Shown: one piece after another, positions 9,702-19,469 of the stretch | Layout: each line of letters starts with the position of its first letter | Position numbering within the stretch: position 1 is the stretch's first letter | DNA from: Bacteroidota bacterium | Lineage (GTDB): Bacteria; Bacteroidota; Bacteroidia; Chitinophagales; Chitinophagaceae | DNA length: 64,000 nt | Assembly: GCA_016712665.1 (NCBI GenBank) | Contig: JADJQP010000003.1 | Coordinates: 248,001-312,000, forward strand | Reading direction: 5' to 3' | The notes under the pieces: generated by a model | Seen by the model: only the letters and a program-made list of their open reading frames with translations | Told to the model about the DNA's origin: nothing | The model's database searches: none | Program-made: the position numbers and the translations under genes

Positions 9702-10331
9702 TTATTCCTTCTTCACATATAAAATATATTTCTCAAAAAAGACATCATCTTCGAATAGGTCATTTATACTCCAAATCATTGGTTTACAGTCTGATATGGA
9801 GATTTCCTCATGCAAATCTCCACCTTTAAGGCAAATCAAACCATTCGCAAAATCTCCCTGCTGTGCTTTCCGAATGAGTGGTCTTGCCCATCTCCAAAGG
9901 TCACCCAAGGGAGCCACTGCCCTACTCACGGCAAAATCAAATGCATTCTTTTGCTTGTAGTCTTCGGCCCTTCCCCAAAAGGTTTTTACATTTTGTAAAC
10001 CCAATGCCTTTACCACCTCATCTACTACCATAAGTTTTTTCTTGATACTATCGGCTAATACAAATTCCACCTCCGGAAAAAAAATAGCTAAGGGGATACC
10101 GGGAAATCCTCCACCGGTTCCAATATCAATAATCCGTTGTCCATCCTCAAAACCAAATCGAGCGGCGATGGCCAAACTATGTAAAACATGTTTTAAATAA
10201 AGTGCATCGATATCCTTGCGTGAAATAACATTGATTTTCTGATTCCAGTCTCGATACAAATCCTGTAACTGGACAAATTGTTTGAGCTGTGGCTCCGAAA
10301 AATCATCGAAGTACTTTAGTATTATTTCCAA
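9702..10331 (-). CDS. rsmG: 16S rRNA (guanine-N7) methyltransferase RsmG
   Basis: 209 residues, full length for RsmG/GidB. The SAM site IDIGTGGGFPGIPLAI lies near residue 69, and downstream motifs FVLADSIKKK, FWGRAE and SRAVAPL are typical. It methylates G527 in 16S rRNA. The start is a TTG at 10331 that overlaps the end of the glycosyltransferase gene (stop at 10322-10324); no ATG gives a family-like N-terminus, and RsmG proteins of this phylum begin with a similar ILKYF sequence. The overlap suggests co-transcription with the upstream glycosyltransferase. Confidence 0.9.
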   Translation of the reverse strand: MEIILKYFDDFSEPQLKQFVQLQDLYRDWNQKINVISRKDIDALYLKHVLHSLAIAARFGFEDGQRIIDIGTGGGFPGIPLAIFFPEVEFVLADSIKKKLMVVDEVVKALGLQNVKTFWGRAEDYKQKNAFDFAVSRAVAPLGDLWRWARPLIRKAQQGDFANGLICLKGGDLHEEISISDCKPMIWSINDLFEDDVFFEKYILYVKKE

Positions 10332-11397
10332 TGTGAATGTGTTTTAAAAAATATAGCTCCAAGGCTTCTTACATTATAGAAAAGCAAACCTATATCAAAT
10401 AACCATATAAAAGGGATTAAATCGTTTTCTTTCAGCAAGGCAAAACATTTTCTAAAAACCAGCCAATGCACCAGGCCTCTGATGAAAAAGATTCCTCCTA
10501 CAAACAACCAATATTTGGGAAAAAATAAACAAGCCATAAAACAAAGCCAAAATGCAAAATGACTGATGGCATACATCCCAAGCAGTAATTGATGCTTCTT
10601 TTTATAATACTTGCCGGTGCTCAGGTGTCGCTTTTTCTGATAGTGCCATTCCTCAAAAGTCTTTTTGGGTTCTGAGTAGGTAAAAGCTCTTCTTCAATCT
10701 GAATCACCGTGTTTTTGGAGCTAGCCACCTGATTGATAAATAAATCATCATCGCCGGAGGTAATATGATGATGTGCCGAAAACCCTTTGTTTTCCATAAA
10801 AAGACTTTTGGTATACGCCAGGTTCCGACCAACCCCCATATAGGGAAGCTTTGCCAGCGCAAAAGATAAATATTGAATGGCAGCATGAACGGTTTCAAAA
10901 CGAATAAATCGATTGAGCCAACCCGCATGCTTCATATATGGGCCATACCCTAGCACAATCCGTTTTTCGGCACTGAAGCCCGCTGCCATCAGCGACAGCC
11001 AATGGGTAGAAGCTGGGGCACAGTCGGCATCCGTAAGTAGTATTTTTTCAAACCGTGCAGACTTGATACCCATCGACAATGGGAACTTCTTACCGGGAAT
11101 CAATTTGGCCTTCTGGGTGAGATGCACACCATGCAAATGAGGGTATTCCTTTTCCATTTCATTTAAGAAATAAAAGGTATTATCCTCTGAGTTGTCATTC
11201 ACTACCAATATTTCAAAATAGGGCCTTTCATTGTAATGATAATTCTGTTGTAGCCATAACGGCAGATTTTTTCTTAGATTTGCCTCCTCATTAAAGGCGC
11301 AGATAATAACACTTACCGGATCGGGTTTGCCCACATCAACCTGTTTTTTGTTTTTATAAAAGGCCAAACGAGCAAAAAAGTACAAATAATAAAACAA
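10322..11397 (-). pseudogene. Family 2 glycosyltransferase, membrane-anchored, frameshifted
   Basis: A GT2 catalytic domain (VSVIICAFNEEANL, VVNDNSEDNT, LLTDADCAPA, ITSGDDDLF near residues 28-220) is followed in another frame by two or three C-terminal membrane segments (10576-10322). Restoring one A in the T5 run at 10662-10666 (plus strand) joins them through a TFEEWHYQKKRH sequence that suits this family. The result is about 360 residues, an inner-membrane sugar transferase of unknown product. The start is uncertain: upstream codons to about 11455 stay open and hydrophobic, so the true N-terminus probably includes another membrane segment and perhaps a second indel. Its 3' end overlaps rsmG. 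Confidence 0.75.
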
Positions 11398-11479
11398 TTG
11401 CAGCCCCGAAAAATAGCAAAAAACGTAAAAAGGATTAGTGAAGGCGTAACAACCATAGCCTCCAAAAATAATATTAAAG

Positions 11480-12610
11480 ATGGAATTTCAACTCATAGCA
11501 ACTGATAATAATTCAAAAGCCCGTGCAGGGGTGCTTTTAACCGACCACGGAGCCGTCGAAACGCCCATATTTATGCCTGTTGGTACCATTGGAACTGTAA
11601 AAGGGGTCACACAAGAGCAATTGGAAAAGGATATTGAGGCACAAATCATATTAGGAAATACCTATCATTTATACCTACGCCCCGGCACCGGCATTCTTGA
11701 AAAGGCAGGTGGCCTTCACCAATTCAACAACTGGCATAAACCCATTCTTACCGACAGTGGTGGCTTTCAGGTTTACAGCTTAAGTGACATTCGAAAAATC
11801 AAGGAAGAGGGGGCCGAATTTCGCTCTCATATAGATGGCACCAAACATCTGTTTACCCCCGAAAATGTGATGGATATTCAGCGCAGCATTGGGGCAGATA
11901 TCATTATGGCCTTTGACGAATGTACACCCTATCCCTGCGAATTTGATTATGCTAAAAAATCGATGCAACTCACCCATCGATGGCTTGCCAGATGTGTAAA
12001 GCACAAAAACGAGTCGGAACCATTGTATGACTATTCGCAGAGCTTGTTTCCGATCGTTCAGGGAAGTACCTTCAAAGATTTGCGAAAAGAAAGTGCCGAA
12101 TTCATTGCCGCCATGGACTGCGATGGAAATGCAATAGGTGGACTCAGCGTAGGAGAACCAACCGACGAAATGTACGAAATGAGTGAATTGGTTTGCAATA
12201 TACTTCCCTCCGAAAAACCACGCTACCTGATGGGTGTAGGAACACCCGCCAATATTCTCGAAAATATTGCCCTAGGTATCGATATGTTTGATTGTGTAAT
12301 GCCCACCCGAAATGGTAGAAATGGCATGCTGTTTACCACACACGGTATCATCAATATCAAAAATAAGAAATGGGAAGATGACTTTAGCTGTATCGACGAC
12401 GGCCTACAATGTTTTGCCAGCAGAAATTACACCAAAGCCTATATCCGACATTTGTTTACCGTAAATGAATTACTGGGACTGCAGTTGGCAAGTATCCAAA
12501 ACCTTGCGTTCTATATTTGGCTGGTAAAAGAAGCACGAAAACATATTATTGCAGGCGATTTTAGCATTTGGAAAAACAAAATGGTAAAACAAATCAGCGA
12601 AAGACTTTAA
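11480..12610 (+). CDS. tgt: Queuine/archaeosine tRNA-guanine transglycosylase
   Basis: 376 residues. The TIM-barrel signatures are clear: GTIGTVKGV, LGNTYHLYLRPG, LTDSGGFQVYSL (catalytic Asp), IGADIIMAFDEC, AIGGLSVGE, YLMGVGTP and the nucleophile region FDCVMPTRNGRNGMLFT. It exchanges G34 for preQ1 in tRNAs with GUN anticodons. The C-terminal zinc-site region reads LQCFASRNYTKAYIRHL, so of the usual CxCxxC cysteines only the middle one is aligned. Divergent from the glycosyltransferase gene. Confidence 0.93.
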   Translation: MEFQLIATDNNSKARAGVLLTDHGAVETPIFMPVGTIGTVKGVTQEQLEKDIEAQIILGNTYHLYLRPGTGILEKAGGLHQFNNWHKPILTDSGGFQVYSLSDIRKIKEEGAEFRSHIDGTKHLFTPENVMDIQRSIGADIIMAFDECTPYPCEFDYAKKSMQLTHRWLARCVKHKNESEPLYDYSQSLFPIVQGSTFKDLRKESAEFIAAMDCDGNAIGGLSVGEPTDEMYEMSELVCNILPSEKPRYLMGVGTPANILENIALGIDMFDCVMPTRNGRNGMLFTTHGIINIKNKKWEDDFSCIDDGLQCFASRNYTKAYIRHLFTVNELLGLQLASIQNLAFYIWLVKEARKHIIAGDFSIWKNKMVKQISERL

Positions 12611-12633
12611 CTTTTTTTTGCTTGATACTACAA

Positions 12634-12641
12634 TATATTTG
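12634..12641 (+). promoter_or_regulatory. Bacteroidota -7 promoter box TATATTTG
   Basis: The sequence TATATTTG fits the Bacteroidota -7 consensus TAnnTTTG and lies 16 bases before the ATG at 12658. No well-spaced -33 TTTG box is evident, so the assignment is tentative. It would drive the LolA-like gene. Confidence 0.45.
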
Positions 12642-12657
12642 TACTAAAATGTAAGCA

Positions 12658-13374
12658 ATGAGATTAGCTGTAGCACTACTGGGGATATTGTTGTTTAGCA
12701 GTTACTTTCTAATTGCTCAGGTTCAAGAAGATATTATCAAAAAACATGTGAAGGCCATAGGCGGCGAAAAAAACTGGAGCCGGGTAAAAACCATGAGCAC
12801 CTTTGGCGTACGAGAATCCGGAGGCGATCGCATTGAAGAGCGCCGACAAATGATACGCAACAAAGCAGTACGTATCGATTATACCTATATTTCCCGAGAT
12901 CCGGCCACGGCCGAAAAAAAGTACTTTATCGTGGTATTCGACAACAAGGGTTGGAAGTATATGCCTGATAATATGAAAGATACCGTAGAATCATTGAGTG
13001 AGCAGGAAGTTGAATACTATAGAAATCAAAATTATTTCAACGACCCCTTTCTTATGACGGAATCTTCGCCGGCCAAAATAGAGTATCTCAACAAAGAAAG
13101 CATCAATGAGAAAGAACAATTTAAGTTTGTCATCCAATATGCCAAATCGAAAAGTACCTTTGTATATATAGATGCCCAAACCTATTTGATTACAAAATCT
13201 ATTGCAATCGAAAATGATTCGGAGATTGAACTAAACTATGAGGAGTATAAATCGGTTAATAAAGAAATCATGATTCCGCATTCCATCTATTCAAACTACG
13301 ACGGTTTTTCCTTAAAAGAGGTGCAACTGAATCCAAATCTTTCAGAAGAGATTTTCAAACCGAAGGCTTTATAG
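12658..13374 (+). CDS. LolA-like outer-membrane lipoprotein-sorting protein
   Basis: 238 residues with an N-terminal signal peptide (cleavage near residue 20, LIAQ). The body begins with IIKKHVKAIGGEKNWSRVKTM, the pattern of Bacteroidota outer-membrane lipoprotein-sorting proteins related to LolA/LolB, and continues as an antiparallel beta structure with YIDAQTYLITKSIAI and NYEEYKSV strands. The expected place is the periplasm, with a role in carrying lipids or lipoproteins; the function is inferred from the fold only. Single gene between tgt and the convergent transporter. Confidence 0.65.
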   Translation: MRLAVALLGILLFSSYFLIAQVQEDIIKKHVKAIGGEKNWSRVKTMSTFGVRESGGDRIEERRQMIRNKAVRIDYTYISRDPATAEKKYFIVVFDNKGWKYMPDNMKDTVESLSEQEVEYYRNQNYFNDPFLMTESSPAKIEYLNKESINEKEQFKFVIQYAKSKSTFVYIDAQTYLITKSIAIENDSEIELNYEEYKSVNKEIMIPHSIYSNYDGFSLKEVQLNPNLSEEIFKPKAL

Positions 13375-13395
13375 TAGTTTCCGTTTTAGAAACAA

Positions 13396-14649
13396 TTAAT
13401 GTTGAATGGTTCCCACCTCTATTTTGGTATGCTTGTGCTTAAACATAATAGCAAATGCAATAGCAATACACAATGCATACAGTGCAAACACCAGCCATAT
13501 TTGATGCCAGTCTTTGTTTCCCTCCTTTGTAAAATAGGTATCAATGAGAATGCCGCTGATTTTGGCACCAAAAAAAGCCCCAAAGCCATTGGTCATCATC
13601 ATAAATAATCCTTGTGCACTACTTCGGATTTTACTATCTGTTTGCGTTTCGATAAACAATGACCCTGAAATATTAAAAAAATCGAAAGCCATTCCATAAA
13701 CAATGCCGGACATAATAATCATCCATAAGCCTCCGGCCGGGTTTCCATAGGCAAAAAGTCCAAAGCGCAGTACCCACGCAAACATACTAATCAACATCAC
13801 CTGTTTGATTCCAAATCGACGCAGGAAAAACGGAATCGCCAGTATGAAAAGCGTCTCCGATATTTGTGAAATAGACATGATAATGGTAGAATGCTTCACC
13901 ACAAATAAATCGGCATACTCCGGTATTTTTGCAAAGTCAGATAAAAAGGTATCTCCATACATATTGGTCAATTGAAGCGCTGCTCCCAAAAACATCGAAA
14001 AGATAAAAAAGAGCGCCATCTTGTAGTTGGCAAATAATTTAAAGGCATTAAAACCCAGGGTCTCTACCCAACCGGCCTTGCTCGAAATCAATTTTTGAGG
14101 AGGGCATTTTGGCAAGGTAAACGAATACAATCCTAACACGATAGCCGCCCCGGCTGCAATATAAAACATGTTGCCCGATGCTTTATTCCCGCTAAGATCT
14201 GTAACCCACATCGCCGCAATAAAACCAATGGTTCCCCAAACCCGTATGGGAGGAAAGGTCTTTACCACATCCAATTGATTATTGATTAAAATGGTATAGG
14301 CCGTCGAATTCGACAATGAAATGGTAGGCATGTAAAAGATCATGGCCAGAAAAATAACCCAATAAAAATGTTCGGGACTATCTAATGCCGGTATCATGGC
14401 CAACGCAATTCCTCCCAAAATGTGCAGAATTCCATAAAGGATTTCGGCATTGATCCATTTATCGGCAATGATGCCAATAAGGGCAGGCATCAAAATAGAA
14501 GACAAAGCAAGGGTCGAAAATACATCTCCGAAGTTGGCCCCACTCCACTGCTTGGTGCCAAACCAATAATTCCCAACGGTTATCAACCAGGCACCCCAAA
14601 TAAAAAATTGCAAAAAACTCATGAAGGTCAAACGAAGACGTAAATTCAT
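13396..14649 (-). CDS. Nucleoside:H+ symporter family MFS transporter
   Basis: 417 residues with about 12 hydrophobic segments. The N-terminus (LRLRLTFMSFLQFFIWGAWLIT) and the sequence PPIRVWGTIGFIAAMWV near residue 135 are typical of the NupG/XapB nucleoside:H+ symporter group of the major facilitator superfamily. Expected to import nucleosides across the inner membrane. It is convergent with the LolA-like gene and divergent from hldD; no nucleoside-metabolism gene is adjacent. Confidence 0.8.
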   Translation of the reverse strand: MNLRLRLTFMSFLQFFIWGAWLITVGNYWFGTKQWSGANFGDVFSTLALSSILMPALIGIIADKWINAEILYGILHILGGIALAMIPALDSPEHFYWVIFLAMIFYMPTISLSNSTAYTILINNQLDVVKTFPPIRVWGTIGFIAAMWVTDLSGNKASGNMFYIAAGAAIVLGLYSFTLPKCPPQKLISSKAGWVETLGFNAFKLFANYKMALFFIFSMFLGAALQLTNMYGDTFLSDFAKIPEYADLFVVKHSTIIMSISQISETLFILAIPFFLRRFGIKQVMLISMFAWVLRFGLFAYGNPAGGLWMIIMSGIVYGMAFDFFNISGSLFIETQTDSKIRSSAQGLFMMMTNGFGAFFGAKISGILIDTYFTKEGNKDWHQIWLVFALYALCIAIAFAIMFKHKHTKIEVGTIQH

Positions 14650-14760
14650 AATGGATCTGTATTTGAGTTGTAAATCTAAAAGGAAAAATCAGTAAAAAAA
14701 ACAATCTGTCAGACCCCGGTTCCAATTTGACACAAATAAATGTATTTTTACAACCTTCAT

Positions 14761-15762
14761 ATGAATTCAAATCTGAATACAAATAGCAGAATCCTCCTGA
14801 CAGGTGCAGCAGGTTTTATTGGTAGTTGCATGGCTACTTTTTTAAACAAGAATGGATTTGAAAATTTGTTTCTCGTTGATGATTTTTCAAAAACCGATAA
14901 AGATAGAAACCACCATTTTTGTAAATGTGCCGCGAAAATAGATCGCGCCCTTTTAGAAGACTTCCTCAGAACGGAAGCACCGATGGATTTTGTCATTCAC
15001 TTTGGCGCACGAACCGATACCACCGAAATGGATTATTCCATTCATGAGAAATTAAATCTTGAATATTCTAAAATGATCTGGAGGTATTGCAGTCAGCAAC
15101 AGATTCCCTTAATTTATGCTTCCTCAGCCGCGACGTATGGCGATGGCGCATTGGGATATGATGACAACGAAGAAATCATTCCCCATTTACGCCCCTTAAA
15201 CCCATACGGTGTTTCAAAAAATGAATTTGACAAATGGATACTCCTTGAAATGAAATTGAAGAACCCCGTACCTCCCCATTGGTATGGTTTGAAATTCTTT
15301 AATGTGTATGGTCCCAACGAATATCACAAGGGGCGTATGGCCTCTGTCATTTTTCATGCGTTTCATCAAATTCAGGAAAAAGGAAAAATCATTCTATTCA
15401 AATCCCATAACCCGCTGTACGAAGATGGTGGACAAAAGAGAGATTTTATTTATGTCAAAGATGTACTTGAAGTAAGCTATTGGCTACTAAACGGCACTGC
15501 TACAAGTGGCATCTATAATTTAGGAACCGGCAAAGCCAATACATTTTTAGAGTTGGCTACGGCCATTTTTAATGCACTTTCATTGCCTCCACACATTGAA
15601 TTTATAGATACCCCCATTGATATTAGAGAAAAATATCAATATTTCACAGAAGCAACTATGCAGAAATTAATAGCTGCTGGATATCCGCACTCCTTTTACA
15701 CTATGGAAGCCGGCGTTACTGATTATGTCAAAAATTATCTACTGTCAGGCACATCGTTCTAA
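14761..15762 (+). CDS. hldD: ADP-L-glycero-D-manno-heptose 6-epimerase
   Basis: About 333 residues from the ATG at 14761; an in-frame ATG at 14740 would add seven residues and is less likely. The N-terminal NAD(P) site is ILLTGAAGFIGS, the catalytic SxxYxxxK-type region shows SSAATYGDG and NPYGVSKNEFDKW, and FFNVYGPNEYHKGRMASV is the HldD signature. It epimerises ADP-D-glycero-D-manno-heptose to the L form for lipopolysaccharide core synthesis. The adenylyltransferase for the preceding step (HldE C-domain) lies about 4 kb downstream on the other strand. Confidence 0.9.
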   Translation: MNSNLNTNSRILLTGAAGFIGSCMATFLNKNGFENLFLVDDFSKTDKDRNHHFCKCAAKIDRALLEDFLRTEAPMDFVIHFGARTDTTEMDYSIHEKLNLEYSKMIWRYCSQQQIPLIYASSAATYGDGALGYDDNEEIIPHLRPLNPYGVSKNEFDKWILLEMKLKNPVPPHWYGLKFFNVYGPNEYHKGRMASVIFHAFHQIQEKGKIILFKSHNPLYEDGGQKRDFIYVKDVLEVSYWLLNGTATSGIYNLGTGKANTFLELATAIFNALSLPPHIEFIDTPIDIREKYQYFTEATMQKLIAAGYPHSFYTMEAGVTDYVKNYLLSGTSF

Positions 15763-15805
15763 ATGTTATGCCCCTCTCTAAACAATTTCTTTCCGTAAAT
15801 TTCGT

Positions 15806-15813
15806 TATTTTTG
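15806..15813 (+). promoter_or_regulatory. Bacteroidota -7 promoter box TATTTTTG
   Basis: TATTTTTG fits TAnnTTTG and lies 30 bases before the ATG at 15844. It separates the lipoprotein gene from hldD and is its probable promoter. Confidence 0.45.
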
Positions 15814-15843
15814 TCCACCCACTTATATTAAACCCATTCTTGC

Positions 15844-17262
15844 ATGCGTAAAAGCCAAATATTTGTCCCACTTACTTTGTTGGCCATTTTGTTGTTGATG
15901 AATAGCATCACTTCTTGCAAAAAAGACAGTCTACTGACCACCGGTGGCGACTTGTCCTTTTCAGTGGATACCTTAAAGTTCGATACCGTGTTTACTACCT
16001 TAGGGAGTGTAACCCGTTCCTTTAAACTGTACAACAACAACAATAAAAGAATCCGCATCAGCGAGATCAAATTATTTGGAGGTGACTCCTCTTATTTTCG
16101 AATGAATATCGATGGAGAACCAACCAAAAACATCCAGAATGTAGAACTGGCCCCCAATGATAGCTTGTATGTATTTGTGGCTTTAACTATTAATCCTACA
16201 GCGGGCAAACTTCCGTTTATAGTAGAAGACCGCGTACTAGTTACTTTAAACGGATCGGTGCGTTCTGTCGAGCTGCAAGCCTATGGTCAGGATGCACATT
16301 ATATTAGCGATAGTTTATTAACTTCTCAAACATGGATCAATGACAAGCCTTATGTAATTCTTGGGAGTGTGGGTGCCTTGGTCGATTCTGGAGCCATCCT
16401 AACTATACAAGCAGGCTGTAGAATATATGTACATGCCACTTCAAAGTTATATGTCGACGGTAGTCTTCGAATATTTGGTACCAAAAAAGACAGTGTTATT
16501 TTTCAAGGCGATCGACTCGACCGCGACTATTTTGGTTACAGAGATTATCCGGGTGAATGGGGAGGCCTGCACTTTTTAAAAAATTGCTTTCAATGCAATA
16601 TCAATTATACCATTATCAAAAATGCAGGTTTGTATGATGCAGCTGTATACGTGCAACCAACTCCTGATGTGGGTGGCCCCGTTTTGCAAATGAATTATTG
16701 TACGGTAGCCAATTCGGCAGGTTATGGATTGCTTTGTTTTAATACCAATGTAGAAGTCAACAACTCACTCATTCACACGTGCGGTTTGCAAAATGTGGCT
16801 CTTATTGAAGGAGGCACCTATGACTTCAATTATTGTACCATGACCACCTATGGTGGAATCGGCATCAATCATGCGCAGCAACCGACAGTGGCAGTGCTTA
16901 ATTACCGCGATATCAGTCTTACCGAATTTGTAGGTGCCGACTTAAGCACCCGCTTTAAAAATTGTATCATTTACGGCCCGCTCGACGAGGAATTGTTCCT
17001 AAATCAAAAGGGTAGTTTTACCTATAATGTAACGCTTCAAAACTGTCTCTATAAACGTGCCTCTGCCATCAACAATGCCACTACCATCAATTGTATCGCC
17101 AATCAGGACCCGCAATTTGAAGATGTCAACAAATGGGATTATCATCCTAAAAGTAGCTCCCCGGTAAAAGGCCAGGGTATCAGCATCGCGTCCTTAATTC
17201 AGGATTTGGATGGAAATGCCCGTGCAAATCCGCCCAGCATTGGCTGTTATGAAGTACAATAA
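15844..17262 (+). CDS. Beta-helix lipoprotein of unknown function
   Basis: 472 residues. A lipoprotein signal peptide ends at SITSC (Cys about residue 25), followed by KKD. Residues 40-150 look like an immunoglobulin-like module (FDTVFTTLGSVTRSFKLYN, LAPNDSLYVFVAL), common in Bacteroidota cell-surface proteins. The C-terminal half (GAILTIQAGCRIYV, GTKKDSVIFQGD, then repeated NCxxxN turns and a final DLDGNARANPPSIGCYE) fits a right-handed parallel beta-helix. Probably outer-membrane anchored and surface or periplasm facing. The substrate or partner is unknown. Confidence 0.75.
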   Translation: MRKSQIFVPLTLLAILLLMNSITSCKKDSLLTTGGDLSFSVDTLKFDTVFTTLGSVTRSFKLYNNNNKRIRISEIKLFGGDSSYFRMNIDGEPTKNIQNVELAPNDSLYVFVALTINPTAGKLPFIVEDRVLVTLNGSVRSVELQAYGQDAHYISDSLLTSQTWINDKPYVILGSVGALVDSGAILTIQAGCRIYVHATSKLYVDGSLRIFGTKKDSVIFQGDRLDRDYFGYRDYPGEWGGLHFLKNCFQCNINYTIIKNAGLYDAAVYVQPTPDVGGPVLQMNYCTVANSAGYGLLCFNTNVEVNNSLIHTCGLQNVALIEGGTYDFNYCTMTTYGGIGINHAQQPTVAVLNYRDISLTEFVGADLSTRFKNCIIYGPLDEELFLNQKGSFTYNVTLQNCLYKRASAINNATTINCIANQDPQFEDVNKWDYHPKSSSPVKGQGISIASLIQDLDGNARANPPSIGCYEVQ

Positions 17263-18080
17263 GAATTGTTGACAATCCCAACATAGCCGCAAAGTTGATC
17301 AACTAATAATTTCTCGATATTGTCTAGTGTAGGCAAAGACTGTTTTTCTCCAAATCACACGATGCGCCTTCTTGGTTTCTCGGCCTTAGAAATTTGGCTC
17401 AAAAAAATAATGAAGCAAGGCGTAGAAAATAATCGGTTCGAGCGCCTCGTGAGCAAAGCCAAATATTATGCTCGTCAAAGGCAATACGATTTGTAATATG
17501 GTGATACCGATACGAAAAATTAGTGGTACAATTAAGCGTACCGAAAATTGAACTTTTTAATTTTAGTTATAGGTATAATGTTTTCTGGCGAGCGAATCTA
17601 TTTCCTTCCCGATGGGGCGTTCAGGCGGGTTTCGGCAAATTTCGAAAGCCTCGATTTTTTCTGCCCTACTTTCCATTTTTAAAATGGAGCGCAGACGGGG
17701 CCCCACTCTTTTCCGATCGAGGCATCGGGAACAAACGTGGAAACCATTAGGCCACCAACTTATGTACTCATACTATCACGGGCAAGTTGCTAAGGATATG
17801 CTACTACTCCCTTTGATGTTGATTTCTTTGATTATTACCAAGCATTTTCCCCAAGAGGTGGACAGGAACCCAAGAAGCTGTTACTTTTATTACAAGTGCA
17901 AATAAATAGGTTCGCACTCTACCTTTAGGGCAAAATCAATCCCTATCGTTCCGCTGCAAACGCAATTCCGAACAAAGGAATACACCAACCTTTTTTCCGT
18001 AGATTATAGAAAATTAAATTGTGTAGCCCTTAAACACAGCCCGGCATTGAGTACTGCGGATTGCTAGGCATGGGCAATTT
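17263..18080. other. Noncoding stretch of 818 bases
   Basis: No credible gene was found. Short open frames (for example 17523-17750) have no start signal, no recognisable motif and an odd composition. The stretch contains a GC-rich patch near 17600-17740, a small palindrome GGTAC/GTACC at 17525-17542, and a CCATTTTTAAAATGG palindrome near 17680. It may be an old degraded gene or spacer. Confidence 0.5.
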
Positions 18081-18392
18081 TTAGCGAATCACTAATTTCT
18101 GATTTAAAATTTCTACATTGAAATTAATTTTCGCATTCAGCGCTTTAAATACTTTCAAAATAGTGTCAAAACGAGCATCAGTCAATGAGTTTTCAATTTT
18201 CGAAATTTGCGCCCTTTTCACCCCTATCAATTCACCTAACTCTTCTTGCGTCAAGTTGCGTTCTTTGCGTATACTTTTTATTGTCTGTCCTAGTACATCA
18301 AGTCGTAACTCATTCTCAAATGCGTCACGCTTTGGTGTACCAACTTTACCAATGTGTTTGTTGGTCATTTCTTCTAAACTATAAGTCTTCAT
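18081..18392 (-). CDS. XRE-family antitoxin, HigA-like
   Basis: 103 residues with a helix-turn-helix of the Xre/Cro type at about residues 38-92 (IRKERNLTQEELGELIGVKRAQISKIENS). The N-terminal 35 residues (including KHIGKVGTPKRDAFENEL) are typical of antitoxins paired with Gp49/HigB-like toxins. It likely binds its own promoter and neutralises the upstream toxin. The ATG overlaps the toxin gene's stop (ATGA), so the two are translationally coupled with the toxin first, the HigBA order. Confidence 0.85.
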   Translation of the reverse strand: MKTYSLEEMTNKHIGKVGTPKRDAFENELRLDVLGQTIKSIRKERNLTQEELGELIGVKRAQISKIENSLTDARFDTILKVFKALNAKINFNVEILNQKLVIR

Positions 18393-18735
18393 TTTCTATT
18401 AATTTTTTCTTTAAAATATTGAGTTCTTACATTTTCAGCTTTGTCTAATTCACCTTTAGGCGTTTTGCCTGTCTTCTTTATTATCCCATGAGTTGATATT
18501 ACAATTGTATCCTCTTTATCGATCTTATCCCAAAATGCAAACAATCTGAAATAGGTTTTATTATACAAAGTTCTAAATTCCCATATTTCATCTTGAAGTT
18601 TCTTAAAAAGTTCATTGTCAGTTATTTGTATAGATTTCCAGATATTATAGTAAATTGTTTCACGGGTTTTTCTGGTAAATTATCTAGGAATTCTTTTGCA
18701 TCTTCTAAAAATTCAACCCGAAAATTCCTTTTCAT
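18389..18735 (-). pseudogene. HigB/Gp49-like toxin, one frameshift
   Basis: The ATG at 18735 opens MKRNFRVEFLEDAKEFLDNLPEK, the usual start of Gp49/HigB-like RelE-superfamily toxins. The frame breaks at the T5 run 18667-18671 (plus strand). Adding one A on the coding strand gives TRETIYYNIWKSI, then LQDEIWEFRTLYNKTYFRLFAFWDK, then THGIIKKTGKTPK, a complete toxin of about 115 residues ending at 18389. Family members cleave mRNA on ribosomes. The stop overlaps the HigA-like start by four bases. The break sits in a homopolymer, so the gene may be intact in the organism. Confidence 0.75.
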
Positions 18736-18836
18736 GCAATTTTCAGCAAAAATACATGTTTCCTATTAAAGAAACAATAATTCATTCAGGGCAATGGTTA
18801 TTAAGTGTATATATTGTCATTATTGCTGACGCCTAC

Positions 18837-19443
18837 CTACGGATTTAGGGAATTGCTCAGCATCAATTCTTCCATTTTCTCTTTACTTGAACGTATAAGC
18901 AAAGGGAAGAACTCGAAATAAAATGTTTGCAGAATTTCATAATTTCGTTCAAAAATAGCTAAGGCCTGCTCGGCATCACCCAATCGAGGATGTCGTTTAC
19001 AGATCCCTCGTATGGAGCGACTCACCCCTTTCATACTTTTATAATGATACAACCAATTGTACTGCTCCATGTAATTGAAAAAGGTGCTCATTTTCTCATC
19101 AAATAAGTGCTGATGTGAAAGCAGGGACTGATAGGTATTTTTGGTGAAGTGCCTCAAGGTTTCTTCATCAAAAAAGCGTCGGTCATTGGCTAAGAAATGA
19201 TCAAAAAAAATATCTACAAAAACCCCATTGGAAAGAAAAAAGGAAGGCCTAAATACAGACATGGCTTCCAGCACAATCGGATGTTCGTCGGTACTGCGAT
19301 CTATAAAGCGATGCAAGAGGATTCCTTTTGAATGTCGGCGGGCAACTGCAAATAATTTTCCCTTTTACAAAATCGCCCAACATATTACCGACCAATATTT
19401 TTTCCTGATCAAATGATAATACTGCATGTGCCAGATAATTCAA
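18837..19443 (-). pseudogene. acpH: Acyl carrier protein phosphodiesterase (DUF479), one frameshift
   Basis: The first frame (TTG start at 19443) reads MNYLAHAVLSFDQEKILVGNMLGDFVKGK, the start of AcpH/DUF479 proteins; the next frame continues with HSKGILLHRFIDRSTDEHP and ends at 18837. Removing one base from the TTTTCCC tract 19356-19362 (plus strand) joins them into about 200 residues. AcpH hydrolyses the phosphopantetheine arm from acyl carrier protein; the family has an HD-like metal site, and FIDRSTDEH with FVDIFFDHFLA here fits it. Homopolymer lesion, possibly an assembly error. Confidence 0.75.
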
Positions 19444-19469
19444 AGCGAACGTAATTTTCTAGGTACTAG

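Noticed and set aside
17523..17905. Short frames in the 17.3-18.1 kb gap as genes
   Set aside because: No ribosome-binding site, no motif, overlapping frames with unusual composition.
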